Origin: Larimichthys crocea
Lineage: Eukaryota > Chordata > Actinopteri > Sciaenidae
Assembly: GCF_000972845.2 (NCBI RefSeq)
Contig: NC_040027.1
Span: 11,461,760 to 11,525,759 of the forward strand
Direction: 5' to 3'
Length of the DNA: 64,000 nucleotides
This document shows positions 52,283-64,000 of this stretch, piece after piece. The translations under genes and the position numbers were made by a program. Numbering within the stretch: the first letter of the stretch is position 1; the number at the start of each line of letters is the position of its first letter. The notes beneath the pieces were generated by a model. It made no database searches, had not been told where the DNA came from, and saw nothing but the letters and a program-made list of their open reading frames with translations.

Positions 52283-55200
52283 GCTCCTCGTGGCTGATAA
52301 AGACCTTTTTGGCAGAGGCTCTCCTCTGTGCTGTGGGCTCATTAATGCTCCGAGTGTGTCCCTGTGACTGAGGACTAAGCCCTCGGCTCTTATCAGCAAC
52401 AGCAGGCCTGGTCGGCTACACACGCGCACACACAACAACACACACTCTTTCTCTCTCACACACACACACACACGCGTGCGCCACATTGGATTATGAAGAG
52501 TGTGGATAAGTCGCCAACATCAGCTTCGATATCCCCTTACAGGACAATGACAGACACCCCCTCTCCCATCCCACTGTCACAGTCATGGATCGTGTGTGTG
52601 TGTGTGTAGGGTGGGCGTATATTTGTGTGTGTGTGTGTGTGTACAGGTTGGTGGGAAGAGGGACGCACCGCTTTCCAATCGATCCATTTGTGTTTGTTGA
52701 TCCATCTGTACACAGTTCCCGTCATGGAGAGGTCATTTTTGCGAGTGTGTGTGTGTGTTTGGTGAGAACTTTGTTGAGTGTGTCATTCCAACACAGGGTG
52801 ACATAAATGCTTACACCTACCCTCCTTGTGCGGACTATTTGTTTCCTCCAGCACAAACACACACACACACACACACACACATACGTACAGGCACAAACTG
52901 TGGGGTTATTTACATATTTATTACTGCGCTGTGTTTGTGCTCCACAAATTGATATTGTGTGTGTGATTAACTGGCTGCTGGTGCAGAGTAATGTTATAGG
53001 CCTGGTTCAGTGAGGACAGTGTGGGCGGCGGATGGTTTATGGCTCTTTTAAGTTGGTGTGTGTGAGTTGTTTGTTGTTTACATGTATTGTCTGAGCCCTC
53101 CAGCTATATCTATTGAGCTCGGTGGAGAATTATTATTACTTTATCCTCAGGGAGAGCAGAGGTGACGTACTGCAACATCAGCTCCACCACCACTATTCCC
53201 TGCCACGTTCCACACACACCCCTGTATGCAGACTCGAGGCGTGTTCCTTTCCCCACATGCATTAACACCAAGGTCATGGCGCAGCCTCCTAGGGGTTATG
53301 AGCATCAAATCTTATATCCTACCTGTTGTTTTTTTATGCACATGATGATGAGGAGACATCATGTTTACATGCAGTAGAGGAGTCGTCTCGTTTTACTGTA
53401 TTTATTCTTTCCAGTGGTCCATTACAAAAAGTTTCTTGAATTATTAAAAAACCTGATTTTCAGGAATGTTACACGGTGGTCTCATTTTCATTTTATGCAT
53501 TTTAACAAATGTTGTTTTGGGGTTTGAGTGGGTGTTATTGGCCCAGAGATCATGACAATTGTTCTGCTTAGTAAAGACCTTCAAGTGAAAAAAATGCAAA
53601 TCACCCAAATTGATGCTGTAGTTTTAAGAGCAGCAGCAGTATCCTTTTTACAACACCGCGCTCTCGGTTCTTCGCTTTCACCCTGCGGCTGTTTTGGAAG
53701 ATGCAGGGGACTCTCCTCACATCAAATCCCTCTTTCCCCTTTGTCCAGCTCTACTTCTGTACTACTTTCCCATGCTAGGAGCAGTAGATGTTGAATTGAC
53801 AGAATACAAATATATATTTTATTTCATTCTGAGCTTTTTAATCTCAGCTCTCTGTACAAGAGAACAAGTGGACCGGATGTCCTCTGGTGAGTTCAGATCT
53901 AATCACGTTGAAAGGCAGCCAGTGTAGCCTGCAGCGCTCGATAATTGGTTGACCTCGGAAACACTACAACTCTTTCTGAGGATTTGATATTTTACGGCTG
54001 ATGCTAAAATGCAGACGGCTGGTACTAACGATGGTCCTCCCAGCTTTACTGTCTAATTCGTCAGATTCTCCTCCCAGATTTGGACATGTCGGGCAGCTGG
54101 CTACTTATTCACAGCTATGTTACCGTTACCATGGCTAATTAAAGGCAGCATCTGGGGCCTGGAGTGATGGAGAGACAGACGGTTTGGGGTTTTAGTGAGC
54201 AACAGTTGAAAAGCTCTGTCGGCAACGTAACACTTGGGGAAGGTGCCGGACTCGAGGACACAATCTTAAAATACAGTTTGTCCACAATTTGTGTGGATTG
54301 CTTTTGAACACTGCAGAGGCTACAAAGTGAATATGTGTTTGCCTCTGTGTGTGCATGTGTGTGTTGTAACCCCTTTGGCGTGTCTGGTGCATGTGTGTGT
54401 TCTCTTTGTCTGTTGAGGGAGTTGAGCAGCATCTCTTTAATTTGGTCTATAATTGAATTTGGCCCTTGGGCATGCCATACTCTTCTGAGAGATGGCAGCA
54501 GATGAGAAGGGGATGAAAAGAAGTGGCAGAGACAAGGAGACCGGAGGAGAGATGGCAGAGCGAGGGAGGGCGAGAGGGAGGGAGTGGAGAAATAGGAGGT
54601 GGCATGTGGATGGAAGATGAGAAAATGTACAGAGGGAAGGAAAGGGAGATGTAGGAGGAGGAGGAGGCTGAGGGAGGACACAGCATTGCATCCTCAGTCA
54701 TCTGTGAGACTTCATAAGTACTGGGTGCATGGGCGACTGGCTGGCAGTCAAGTCAATATGACATATGAATATTGCAGGAGCCATTCTCTCCCCTCCTGCC
54801 CTTCTCAATTATTAATGTCTGGCTCAGACTTGGCTCAACTTTTACTTGAGGCCTTCCTCTCCACTACTCCTGAAAACAAGTGAGGAACACAGACAGATGG
54901 ACAAACAGATATAAAAACAACAAGGGGAAAAAAAAAAGAGAGCCCACTCGACAAAGGAGACACATACACACAAGGCAGAGACGTACGGCTCAGCAGGCAG
55001 GAAGCCGAATGAGATGAGGTTCATCTACTCGTACTCATATTTCTGCAAGAGAAATGGAGTTTACTATTTATTTTCTGCAGTGCTCTGTCAGTCCAAGAGG
55101 AATAAAAGGTCTATACCAAAAGCCATACTGCAGAAATGCAGAGATCAGCCGTTTTAATCACATTTTGTTCAGCTATATAGACGGACAAGTTCAGAGTACA

Positions 55201-56194
55201 TCATTCTCAGTTTCATGTCTGCGTGCATGATCTCTCTTAAAGATAGAGGAGTGCCAGGTCATTTTAGTTTGAGGCAACATGTTTGATACTAAGATGTCTG
55301 TCTGTACCACATTCTCACCGATGTGTTGATACTAAATCATTTTGAAGGGTGTGGAAGGAACTGCAGCTCACGGCCTATTCTGAAATACAACTGTGTCTAA
55401 GGGTGCTTTGGGTACACAAGGTTCAAAAAGAGTTTAACTATTGATCAAAAAAGCAGGGCATGTATATTATTCTGTGTATCTCTTAATGGTGATTGTACAG
55501 GTATTCTCTGGTCTTCCCATTTTCGTATAGACTCTTTGACCTTGAAATCACAAAATTGAAATACAGACCAGAACATTGTGACTGCTTCACGTTTAAATTG
55601 TAGTTCAAAGCCTTACAGCATGCTCATCCCGTGTGCATTTATTACTTTTTTTGTGGTGACGGATTTAAAGTTAAATGTGCAACAGGTCTAAGTGCATCAT
55701 CCTGTGAGGTGGTGGCCATTCACAGTCACAACAGGCTTCAATTACTTCAGTCAGCCCTTGTGTCGGCAAAGGTGGAAGCGACCTAGTTGACCTAGGTGTT
55801 AGTGGCTACACTGGTGATATGCCACCCATAAATTACACAGGTTGTTTGGAGGATAACCATTAAAATGACTAATAACTCAAGTCATTTCCTATTAGCGTTA
55901 AGTTTTATTTAAAGGCATTAAAGCGTGACATTAAACCGCGCGAGTGCAAGTGTCACATCAGATATATGGGAGCCGATAACCTTAAATGAAATGCATGCAT
56001 GGAGTAAAGTTTTGAATAGGTCAGGATGGCTACATCGATCCAATGTGACTGTTTGTACTTGAGTTACACCATCGCTGGGCAAACTGTTACCATGGCGCCA
56101 GCCAGGTTGCTGACATCATGGCTCCTGTTGACCTCACTGGCAGGTGAGGGAGGGAGGTACGTTAGAGGGAGAAGATGGGCAAAGAGGTGCTGTA

Positions 56195-56195
<1 letters not shown>

Positions 56196-56246
<51 letters not shown>
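56196..56246. repeat. (GT)n microsatellite, first of three alternating tracts
   Basis: 51 bases of GT. Complementary to the (CA)n tract that starts about 185 bases downstream. Confidence 0.97.
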
Positions 56247-56249
<3 letters not shown>

Positions 56250-56429
56250 GGCCGGAGGCTGGGTTGGGTCATTGTGATTGACGGGGTGTTGGCAGGATGT
56301 CGGCGCGGCAACAGGGTGATCAGGTCGCAGAAGATCCGCCTCAGCTGGGTATGAGAGCTCAGAAAGTGGAAGTCAAGGTCTCCCATGCTGTTTACACACT
56401 GCACACACAGTCCCACACACTTATGCATG

Positions 56430-56482
<53 letters not shown>
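56430..56482. repeat. (CA)n microsatellite, second of three alternating tracts
   Basis: About 53 bases of CA with one interruption (cacata). Confidence 0.97.
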
Positions 56483-56576
56483 TGCCTGTGTTTTGAATGT
56501 TGACCTTGTTGGGTTGACAGAGTTAGCAGGAGCAACACCTCTCTTTGGCAGCATCATCTGTTTGCTTAAAGCACTG

Positions 56577-56582
<6 letters not shown>

Positions 56583-56627
<45 letters not shown>
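56583..56627. repeat. (GT)n microsatellite, third of three alternating tracts
   Basis: About 45 bases of GT, 100 bases after the (CA)n tract. Confidence 0.97.
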
Positions 56628-56628
<1 letters not shown>

Positions 56629-57099
56629 CTGCACTGCCTGTGTAGTTTTGGTTAACCTCTCATTGTGATTCATCTGTTACATATCCACAAATTGGCGAAT
56701 GGATGCAAGAAAAAACAGGAGAAGAAGAAGGAAGAGGGTGAAAAGCAGCAGTAAGTTTGTCTGCTGTGGGCTGACAGTGGATGTGAGAGGAAGCCCGGGG
56801 ATCTGGCGTTGGCTAGAAAAAGGTAGAGATCGATTCAGTCTTTGAACTGAGCTGATGAAAGTGAAATTGATTTGAATTGAGCATAGTTTCTGCACATGCA
56901 TTTTCATTCAACGGTTAGGCCTTATATGTATAAGTTGTTGTGAATAGACTCCTGCTGTGAACAGCACCTGGAGTCAACCTGCAAGTGTGTTTGTTCCTGA
57001 CTGAAGATAAAAAGAGAGTCGGTTCGATGTCTTCGTCAGCCCGAGAGGCAACAAGCAGAGAAATGATGCGAGTGGTTGATGTGTTGTTGCTCTCTTTAG

Positions 57100-57765
57100 G
57101 ATGGCAGGTTCAGCTCTCAAGTCTCTCTCAGAGCATGGTCTGGTTATCGGAGGTCATTACATGTTCAGTGCCGAGGCGTCCTTATGATTCAGCCAAGTAT
57201 CGACAGTGGATGGTTGGTCAGATTCTTAGCCTTGGTGATTTAATATTTCATGATCTAGATGACTTTACTCAGTTTGGACTGTGTTTACTTAAAGCTCCTG
57301 TGTGCAGGTGAGGTTACAGATGCAACTGACTGAATACCCCTCGCCTCATACTCCATCGTACGAATACAAAAAGACACTCTGTACAGCCAGTGTTTAGTTT
57401 GTCTGTTTTGGGCTAATGTAGAAACAACGTGGTGGACTCGTGTATGAAAAGACTTAAGAATATTATATTCTATTTTTGCAGGTCACGGAAATCAAACTGG
57501 ACCTTTTAGAGCAAAGTTCATGTTTGGAGGCTTGAACAACAACAACAATTTGGGCATTTATATATTTTTATATATATTTTTTAAAAAAATTAAAAGAGGA
57601 TTTGAAGAAAATATTTTTATATTCTTTAAAAAAGGTGTAAAACTATTATTGTCCAGTGTTTTGTGTCTGTGTTTCAACATTTTGGGATCATGTTGAAAAT
57701 GTGTTCTTACTTCGATTGATGAGTTGTGTAGGTAAAATAAAATAAATTACTTTGCAATGTTATTT
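57100..57765 (+). ncRNA. possible two-exon transcript end (low confidence)
   Basis: Segment 57100-57307 has acceptor tctctttag and donor gtgagg; segment 57482 onward follows acceptor atttttgcag and ends after overlapping AATAAA hexamers at 57736-57746 with a following TTTGCAATGTT. Two different frames are open across parts of the first segment, but both stop early, so a noncoding RNA or the 3' end of an unseen gene are equally possible. Splice-like words are common by chance. Confidence 0.2.
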
Positions 57766-57769
57766 TGCT

Positions 57770-60700
57770 TTTTCTGCACCTGTGTGCACATGGGGAAATG
57801 TGTATTTGCACATTGATAAGTATGTGTGTGTGTGTACTATATGAACATATGGGTAAGTTTATGTGTGCTTACATTCATAGTGGCTAAGATGCTTAATGTG
57901 TGTGCAGCAGTGTCGCTGCCTGGGTGTTGCAGCTGTTGTAGCAGTGATTGACGAGGAACTGTGAGTGTGCAGTAGGAGCAGAACTCAACCCCATCTGACT
58001 GATCTGTAAATATTCCCTCTTTCTGCTGCCTCAGCAAGTCTCTGCTGGAGCACAACACATGGATCACATTGGCAGGGTACAGGCAGGGAGGGAGCGAGGG
58101 GTGTGGAGAAAGCTAACAAGTAAAGGAGAATGAGAGGGGAGGCAGGGAAAAACTGTGGGGACTGGAGAAATGTTTGGAGGAGTGGAGGGTGTGAAAGAGT
58201 GGAAGCAGGGAGAGAAGAGTGGTGCTGCAGAGCTCTCTTCATCAGAGCTGCAACATTGGGTCCTCAGGCCGTGCTGGAGCACAGCCAGAACCACACAGCA
58301 GCAAACACAGAGGACTGACTCCCTCTCTCTCCCGCTGTTGTTCTCCAGGCTTCTCTGTCCTCCTTCACTGTGTCCTCTTCTCTTAATCAACTTCATTATG
58401 GATAACAAGGGTGGAAGAGATGAATGAAAGAGAGAGAGAAGCCTACAGATGGAATTAGAGGAACAAGACTTTGTTCATCAGAAATAAAGTCATGTTGCAA
58501 AATCAAAACATGAACATTTCAAAGCAGGCCACAAGAGTGAATCCATGCCTGCAGGCCTCAAAGCATCCATCTCCACAGACAGCACAGAGCCACCAAGACT
58601 CTCACTGAAGAGTAATTACTTCACATTGAGCTCAAGTTTTGTTTTTCAAGGCACCTGAATTCCTTTTGACTCATTTTGAATTTCAGAAATATAAAAACCA
58701 AAACTAAGGAGTAAATAGATGAATAGACTGGTGGAAAAAAAAGTCAGACAAACAGAAACAAACAGGTAGAAAGAGGCCGAGGAAGGTTGAGGTAGCAATT
58801 TGCCGCCTTGCCTGCTCGTCTCCATTGTTCAGGTACTCTCTCTCTCTCTGCACTGAACGCTTGGCTTCAGATGAAATGGACATATTGATATTAAAGGGCT
58901 GTCCTGCACTGGAGCGTTACTGGGTAATTTTCTAAAGTAAAAGGACATTTTAGTCATGACCTTTATAAATCTATTTCTTTTAGACATTTCTCTCTGATGT
59001 GCACGTACACTCACAGACACATTCTCATATTCACATTTCACAGCAGCGACATGCCGAGTGTTTCGGGGTGGAACTAAAATCTTTTAAAGCCACTTTGTAA
59101 GGTTGGTCCACTGGCTAATTCCATTCAGTGTGAAATGAAATTGTGAGCTTCTGTGAGGCTTGTCCAAGTCTTGATTCGGAGGCCTGCAGCTCCTTTAAAG
59201 GAGGATTTTAAAAAAGAGCAAAGGTTCGACATAAAGTGGCTTTGTTGATTGCGTGAAATTAGGTCCTGCATATGGGCTTTCCACGCTCCTCTGCTCTTAT
59301 GCAATACCCTGTTCTCCTTCTTATATAAAGCTGGCAGAATTTTTCATTACACTTTTGACAGAAGCGTATGACAATAGCTTTCCTGTGTGGTAATATGATT
59401 ACATTAACATGGGGGAATGATGCCAGGAAGCTCAAATCAAACAGGCTTCTCTCTGAATAGATTCTTCACTACATATAACAACAAAGACAAACACAAACAG
59501 ACATCTTTCAGTGTTGGATACCTCTTTATACTCTCTTGTAACTTATCTTTGTGCCTTTTGTTTCTATCTGTGCATGGTTTCAGGTCAGTTCTTGAGGTGC
59601 AAATACAGTGGAGGCAATGATGCTGCTTTGATGAGCACTGCAAGCATAATTCAAAAGGTACGTGCAATCTGCATTGTTAGCACTGTCACCTGCTGTCTGT
59701 GACAATGATATCACATTGTGCACAAGCGATGTGTGCGGACATTTAGTTAAAAAAGAAAAAGAAAAGAAAAGGGTTCTTTTGCATCTATTCCAGCGAGATT
59801 TTGCAGGTGCATCACACCTCCAGAGCGCATTTGTACTTTTGTATTTTGTTCATGCTCGGGTTGAAAAGAGGCTGACAGAATCCCATCTAAAGCTTACTGT
59901 CACAAACGATCCACACTGACACTACTCTCTACAAAACAGTCTAGGACACACAGAGTGTTGTAGGACACTATCAAAGGAAAGTAATGATGCAGACAGCGTA
60001 ATGCAGAGCCATTCAGCTGTCATATTTCATATGTTTAACACATTTAAATTGCTTGACTGCTAAATTATAGATCAAACATATTTTAAAAAATGAATCAAAA
60101 ATATAAAAGCAGACCATTTCTATGCACACAAAGGGCTCATTTCTCTTGTATTTCATGTGCAAAAATGCGTTGAAATATTTGTTAACAAGCTCTTCTTAAA
60201 ATTTCCTCGTGGTATCTCTGTGCAGTCAGATTACTGTATTATACCCCAACCACTATCATGAGGCACTGTGTTCACAACGTTGACATGAGCTCACCCACGT
60301 GACGGCATGCACGCTGTCTGCCATCTGATCGGTTTGGTGTAACCTGGGATTCATTTGTGCAGAGAGCACATCCCCAAAGTCCCAGATACCATCGAAGCAT
60401 TTAACCAGCAACAAACTGCAGTCAGGTCAAGATCCTGGTGAAGGATGACGAGCTTGCAGATGGGACATTTTCTTTTCCAGTTTGTACAGAAATCCTTTGG
60501 TTGTGCAAAACAGCTGTTGCATTAGCATCTTGACACGTCTCACCTGTCAGCTGGATGGATTATCTTGGTAAAGGTGAAGTGCTCATTAACAGATTTTAAC
60601 AGATTCGAGAGAAATAAACCTTTTGTGTGCATAGATCTTTTACTTGAATTCATGAAAACAAATCCTTGTTTTGTTCAGTGTAGCATGGTCAGATGCCTTA

Positions 60701-62909
60701 TATTGATATATGATCACGTTATAAATATTTAGCCCCAAGTTACTTTATTGTTATTTTTTTCCCATTTTCTTCTTTGCTGTTTCTTAATAACTGCTGATGC
60801 AATGACCCAGTTTACCCACAGGAATGTTTAAAATTTAATATCAGAGAAATTACCTTCCTAGTCTGCAGTTATTGTTTCACTTCTGTAGCCCATTAAGTCA
60901 TCACTCTTCAGAAATGTCACTAAAAACATCTGTGTGGACCAAGTTCAGGGCTAATAGCGGCGGATGATTCGAAACGCCTCTTTTAAAGTTTGTTTGGTGA
61001 GTGTTCCTCGGTGGTCTGAGCGCGTTATAGAAACGCTGGTGAAGCTCTGTGCCAGCACATCTCGTAGACGTTCGCCCTCTGCTCCATCTGTCTGTGTTGT
61101 GGCTAATGGCCTCCTATTCTCCGTCTGAGCCGGGCTGTTAGTTCAGCTGATCTCACCGAGCAGATAGCAGAGCACTATTCACACCTTTACAATGCAGCTT
61201 AATACCGTGAGACCATCTTTGATTTGGCTTTATGTCCTTATCAGTTTCCTGTGTTAGGCTTTTATGGATGTGAGTGTGTGTACAGTAAATGTGTCTGATG
61301 TGTTTTTGAGGGGACAGTAGAGTGACTCCTTTTAGCCCCTCTTAGCTTTGAGTGGTTTTACATACAGTAAGTAAGGTCAGGCCGAACAAAGCGCTCTTAA
61401 CGCTCTTAACGTATCTGTATGTGTGGAGACAGGAAAGAGATGGGGGGGCTCGTCAACCTGATATGACCCAAAGTTGTCCTCGTAATTAACAGATAACCTT
61501 TAATGAGGCATTGGCCTCACAAGCACTAACCACGGAAATGTCACGTTTAACCAGGCAGCAACACATCCTGGGCCCACACACACACACACACAGACAATCA
61601 TGTGCATACACATACAGTTGAGAATGTGTTAAAAGTGTCCTGTCATGCCATAAATGTCATCTGACTGTAATGTTCAGGGGCTGCGTCTGTGCTCTTTACA
61701 GATGGATTGTGTGGGTGGGATGGAAACAGGCTGGGAAAGATCAGCCTGTCACAATGTGTAACCGTCTCGTATTTAGAGGAACATGGAGCTGAACGCATGA
61801 ACAAATTAGTCTAATCTGTGGACTGATTTGATTAAATCAAGCACGACGTGGCAAAATCCATTCCACACAATTAATATTTGATCATTAAAACTATTTTTCC
61901 GGCATCAAACAACGTTTATAGGACACTTATCCTATAGACGGAGTTCAAACACAGCAGGCACAATCAGGCCCACTCCTGTCTCCTGTACGCTCACAGCATC
62001 CCGTCGATCTCTCCTCGTCCTGTCGCTCTGTCTCGTCTCCACACTCCCTTCCTATCCGCTTCCTTCCTGCTTCCTATCTAGCCTCTCTTTGAACACAAAC
62101 AACTTTTTCTGACAGTCCATTTATGGAGAGGTAGATTGATGTGTGTGAGGTGTAAGTGTATTTCCGAAGATACACACTATAAAGAGGAAACACAAACACA
62201 CACACACACACACACTCACAGAGAGGATTGTCTCACTTCCAGCCAAATATCCTTCAGGGAGCAGTTGTTTGTAATGAGGTTCAACTCTGCCCTGGATATG
62301 GTCACTGAGGTAAGCTGTCATCTTCTTATTGGGGCTAAAAAGATTTTCTAGTTTTTGGCTGAAAAAATCCTTCACCCACTTTGACAAAAGCAATAAACTC
62401 ACACCCCGAACTCCTGTGTCGTCTGCGAGGTCGAGGGCTTTCGCAATCTTCTCCTGAAGACCAAATGCTGATTTATTTAAATATCCATGAATATTATAAT
62501 GGAAATGTATGGATGTCTCTTTGATTCGGTGATCTCCATGCTGGGATGATTTTGAAGAGGGGAAATGGGCTTTCGAAGAGTGACACGCAATAAACGCTTC
62601 TGGATCTACCGAGTGTGAGAAAGATGCTTATCCTATACACAAATAGACACACGTCCAATGAACTTTATGGCATGTTGATGTAAAAGGGGAAAAAAATACA
62701 CATTTCATTGTGTGTGTGTGTGTGTGTGTGTGTGTGATTTCACTGTAAATCAGTTTAGAAGTGAAACTGTCAACTTGCATCAGATACATGATGGCTCCTG
62801 AATCTTGAAGAGATGTGTGTGTGTGTGAAGTGTTGTCGGCCGTTCTGCACTGCAGCCTAATGCAGAGATGTATTCATGTAGTGAACCGGTGCCATCCCCC
62901 AACACACAT

Positions 62910-62942
<33 letters not shown>

Positions 62943-64000
62943 AATATATATATATACGTATGTGTGCACACGCCGAGTGTCAAGATGTACGAACAGACAC
63001 AATCGCATAGATATTCCCCCTGCATCTCGAGCTCTCGTCACGCCTCCCTGACTTTCTCTCATTGTCTGAAGCCGAGATGAATACACACTCGAACACAAAC
63101 ACATACACAGCTGCACAAATTACACCACCCGCACAAACACGTTTTTCTTTAGGTTAGAGGACAATTTGTTCAGCATCTGTGAAATTAGACATGGGTTTAC
63201 AATGTAGCCTTTTCAATACTGATCACTGTCATACAAGTCGAGTACAAGCACGTGTGTGTGTGTGTGTGTGCGTGCGTGTGTTTGTGCGTTTCACTCTGAA
63301 GAGAGTTAAAGAAAACTCTGAGGTCCTTCATGTTAAGTTCTTTTGTGAGCAGGCAGCAAGCTTCAGTGGTTTAACTTAATTCAGAGTTTGCAACCATCTT
63401 AATGTACTGTATTTATATCTTCATTGATACTGTAAAACAGAGCCTTTGATATTTGTTCTGTCTTGTAATGTGTATATGTGACAAAGCAGCGCTTCATATC
63501 TGCAGATGGTTGAAGGCCGGCAGTGAGCAGCCCTGACAGGTGCTACAGAGTATCATAATAAAAGATAATCGATCAGAAATGTAAAGACATCATCATGTGT
63601 GTTTCCCCTGACATGTTCTAATACTTAATACATAATATTTGATATATATTATATTGTGTTTGGCCTTGGTTTAGCGTCGCATTAATGTGCACGGTGATAT
63701 TCACTATTCCCAAATGTTTCTGCTGCAGCTCGTTTCCTGCTTCGTTATATATTTGTTGTCTGCGTGCAGCTAATTTTCCACTTTCCATCATCGTACCAAA
63801 TTATAATCAAATCAAAAACGGAAACAAATGTCACTCACTTCTCCTAAAAATCAGCCTTGATTATCTTTACACTAAATTTTGATGACAAAGCCCATCACTT
63901 CATCTCCCCAATCAATCTCAGCTCTAACACTCCTTACTCTGTTTCTCTCTCTATCAGACTGTACTGTGAATTTTATAACTAGCATACGCGGTTGGAAACA
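57770..64000. other. intergenic to window end, no confirmed gene
   Basis: Contains two small splice-bracketed segments (59584-59657 and 62258-62309, see findings), GT and CA tracts at 62196-62214, 62709-62738 and 62902-62932, the last joined to an alternating TATATA stretch to about 62956. Nothing else is supported. Confidence 0.55.
62902..62956. repeat. compound (CA)n(TA)n repeat
   Basis: About 30 bases of CA followed by TATATATATAAATATATATA, all alternating purine-pyrimidine. Confidence 0.95.

Larger units (their letters stand above)
49000..57099. other. intergenic, microsatellite-rich, no gene found
   Basis: No coding exon recognised. Main tracts: GT at 50306-50346, CA at 51977-51996 and 52250-52279, CA at 52855-52881, and three alternating GT/CA/GT tracts between 56196 and 56627. 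Purine-rich 54480-54680 gives a false 180-residue low-complexity frame on the minus strand. Confidence 0.6.

Noticed and set aside
54139..54681. 180-residue minus-strand open frame starting in a Ser/Leu/Pro run
   Set aside because: It covers a purine-rich low-complexity stretch and a GT/CA-like part, with no splice or domain support.
40036..64000. DAB1 coding exons expected from human synteny
   Set aside because: No PTB-domain residues or other DAB1 words were found in any frame. The gene may start further right or not be linked.

Overview
The window is vertebrate nuclear DNA, most likely from a teleost fish. Three multi-exon genes with GT-AG introns lie head to tail on the + strand, and the rest is rich in (CA/GT)n microsatellites and in short DNA-transposon remnants of kinds common in ray-finned fish. 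I assigned the genes by reading translated exons against the human proteins as I know them; no database search was run. Each reconstructed coding sequence joins in a single frame without correction.

Layout. 1-2625: no coding exon recognised; probably first intron or upstream DNA of the first gene. 2626-20551: suco (SUN domain-containing ossification factor), 21 constitutive-looking exons plus one phase-symmetric candidate cassette exon. The signal-peptide exon was not found and probably lies left of the window. The part seen encodes about 1,387 residues with the cassette. 20552 to about 23465: its probable 3' UTR. 24954-31174: mysm1 (histone H2A deubiquitinase with SANT, SWIRM and MPN/JAMM domains), 20 exons, 865 residues, complete. 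32822-40035: oma1 (mitochondrial inner-membrane zinc metallopeptidase), 8 exons, 506 residues, complete. 40036-64000: about 24 kb without a convincing protein-coding gene; microsatellites, a 212-bp Tc1-like MITE, a degenerate tandem array and a few isolated splice-flanked segments.

The mysm1-oma1 order matches human 1p32, but the intronless gene TACSTD2 that separates them in human is absent, and suco sits upstream where human has JUN. DAB1 follows OMA1 in human, so the 3' region may be its upstream regulatory DNA, but no DAB1 coding exon was recognised.

The three proteins act in different places (ER membrane, nucleus, mitochondrial inner membrane) and I see no shared pathway. The most unusual features concern splicing: a mysm1 intron that is almost wholly a 1.37-kb satellite without any AG dinucleotide running up to the acceptor; a 21-nt suco microexon; a tandem CAG/TAG acceptor in suco; two competing in-frame donors 21 nt apart in oma1 beside a (GT)n tract; and a 27-bp nearly perfect hairpin in a suco intron.
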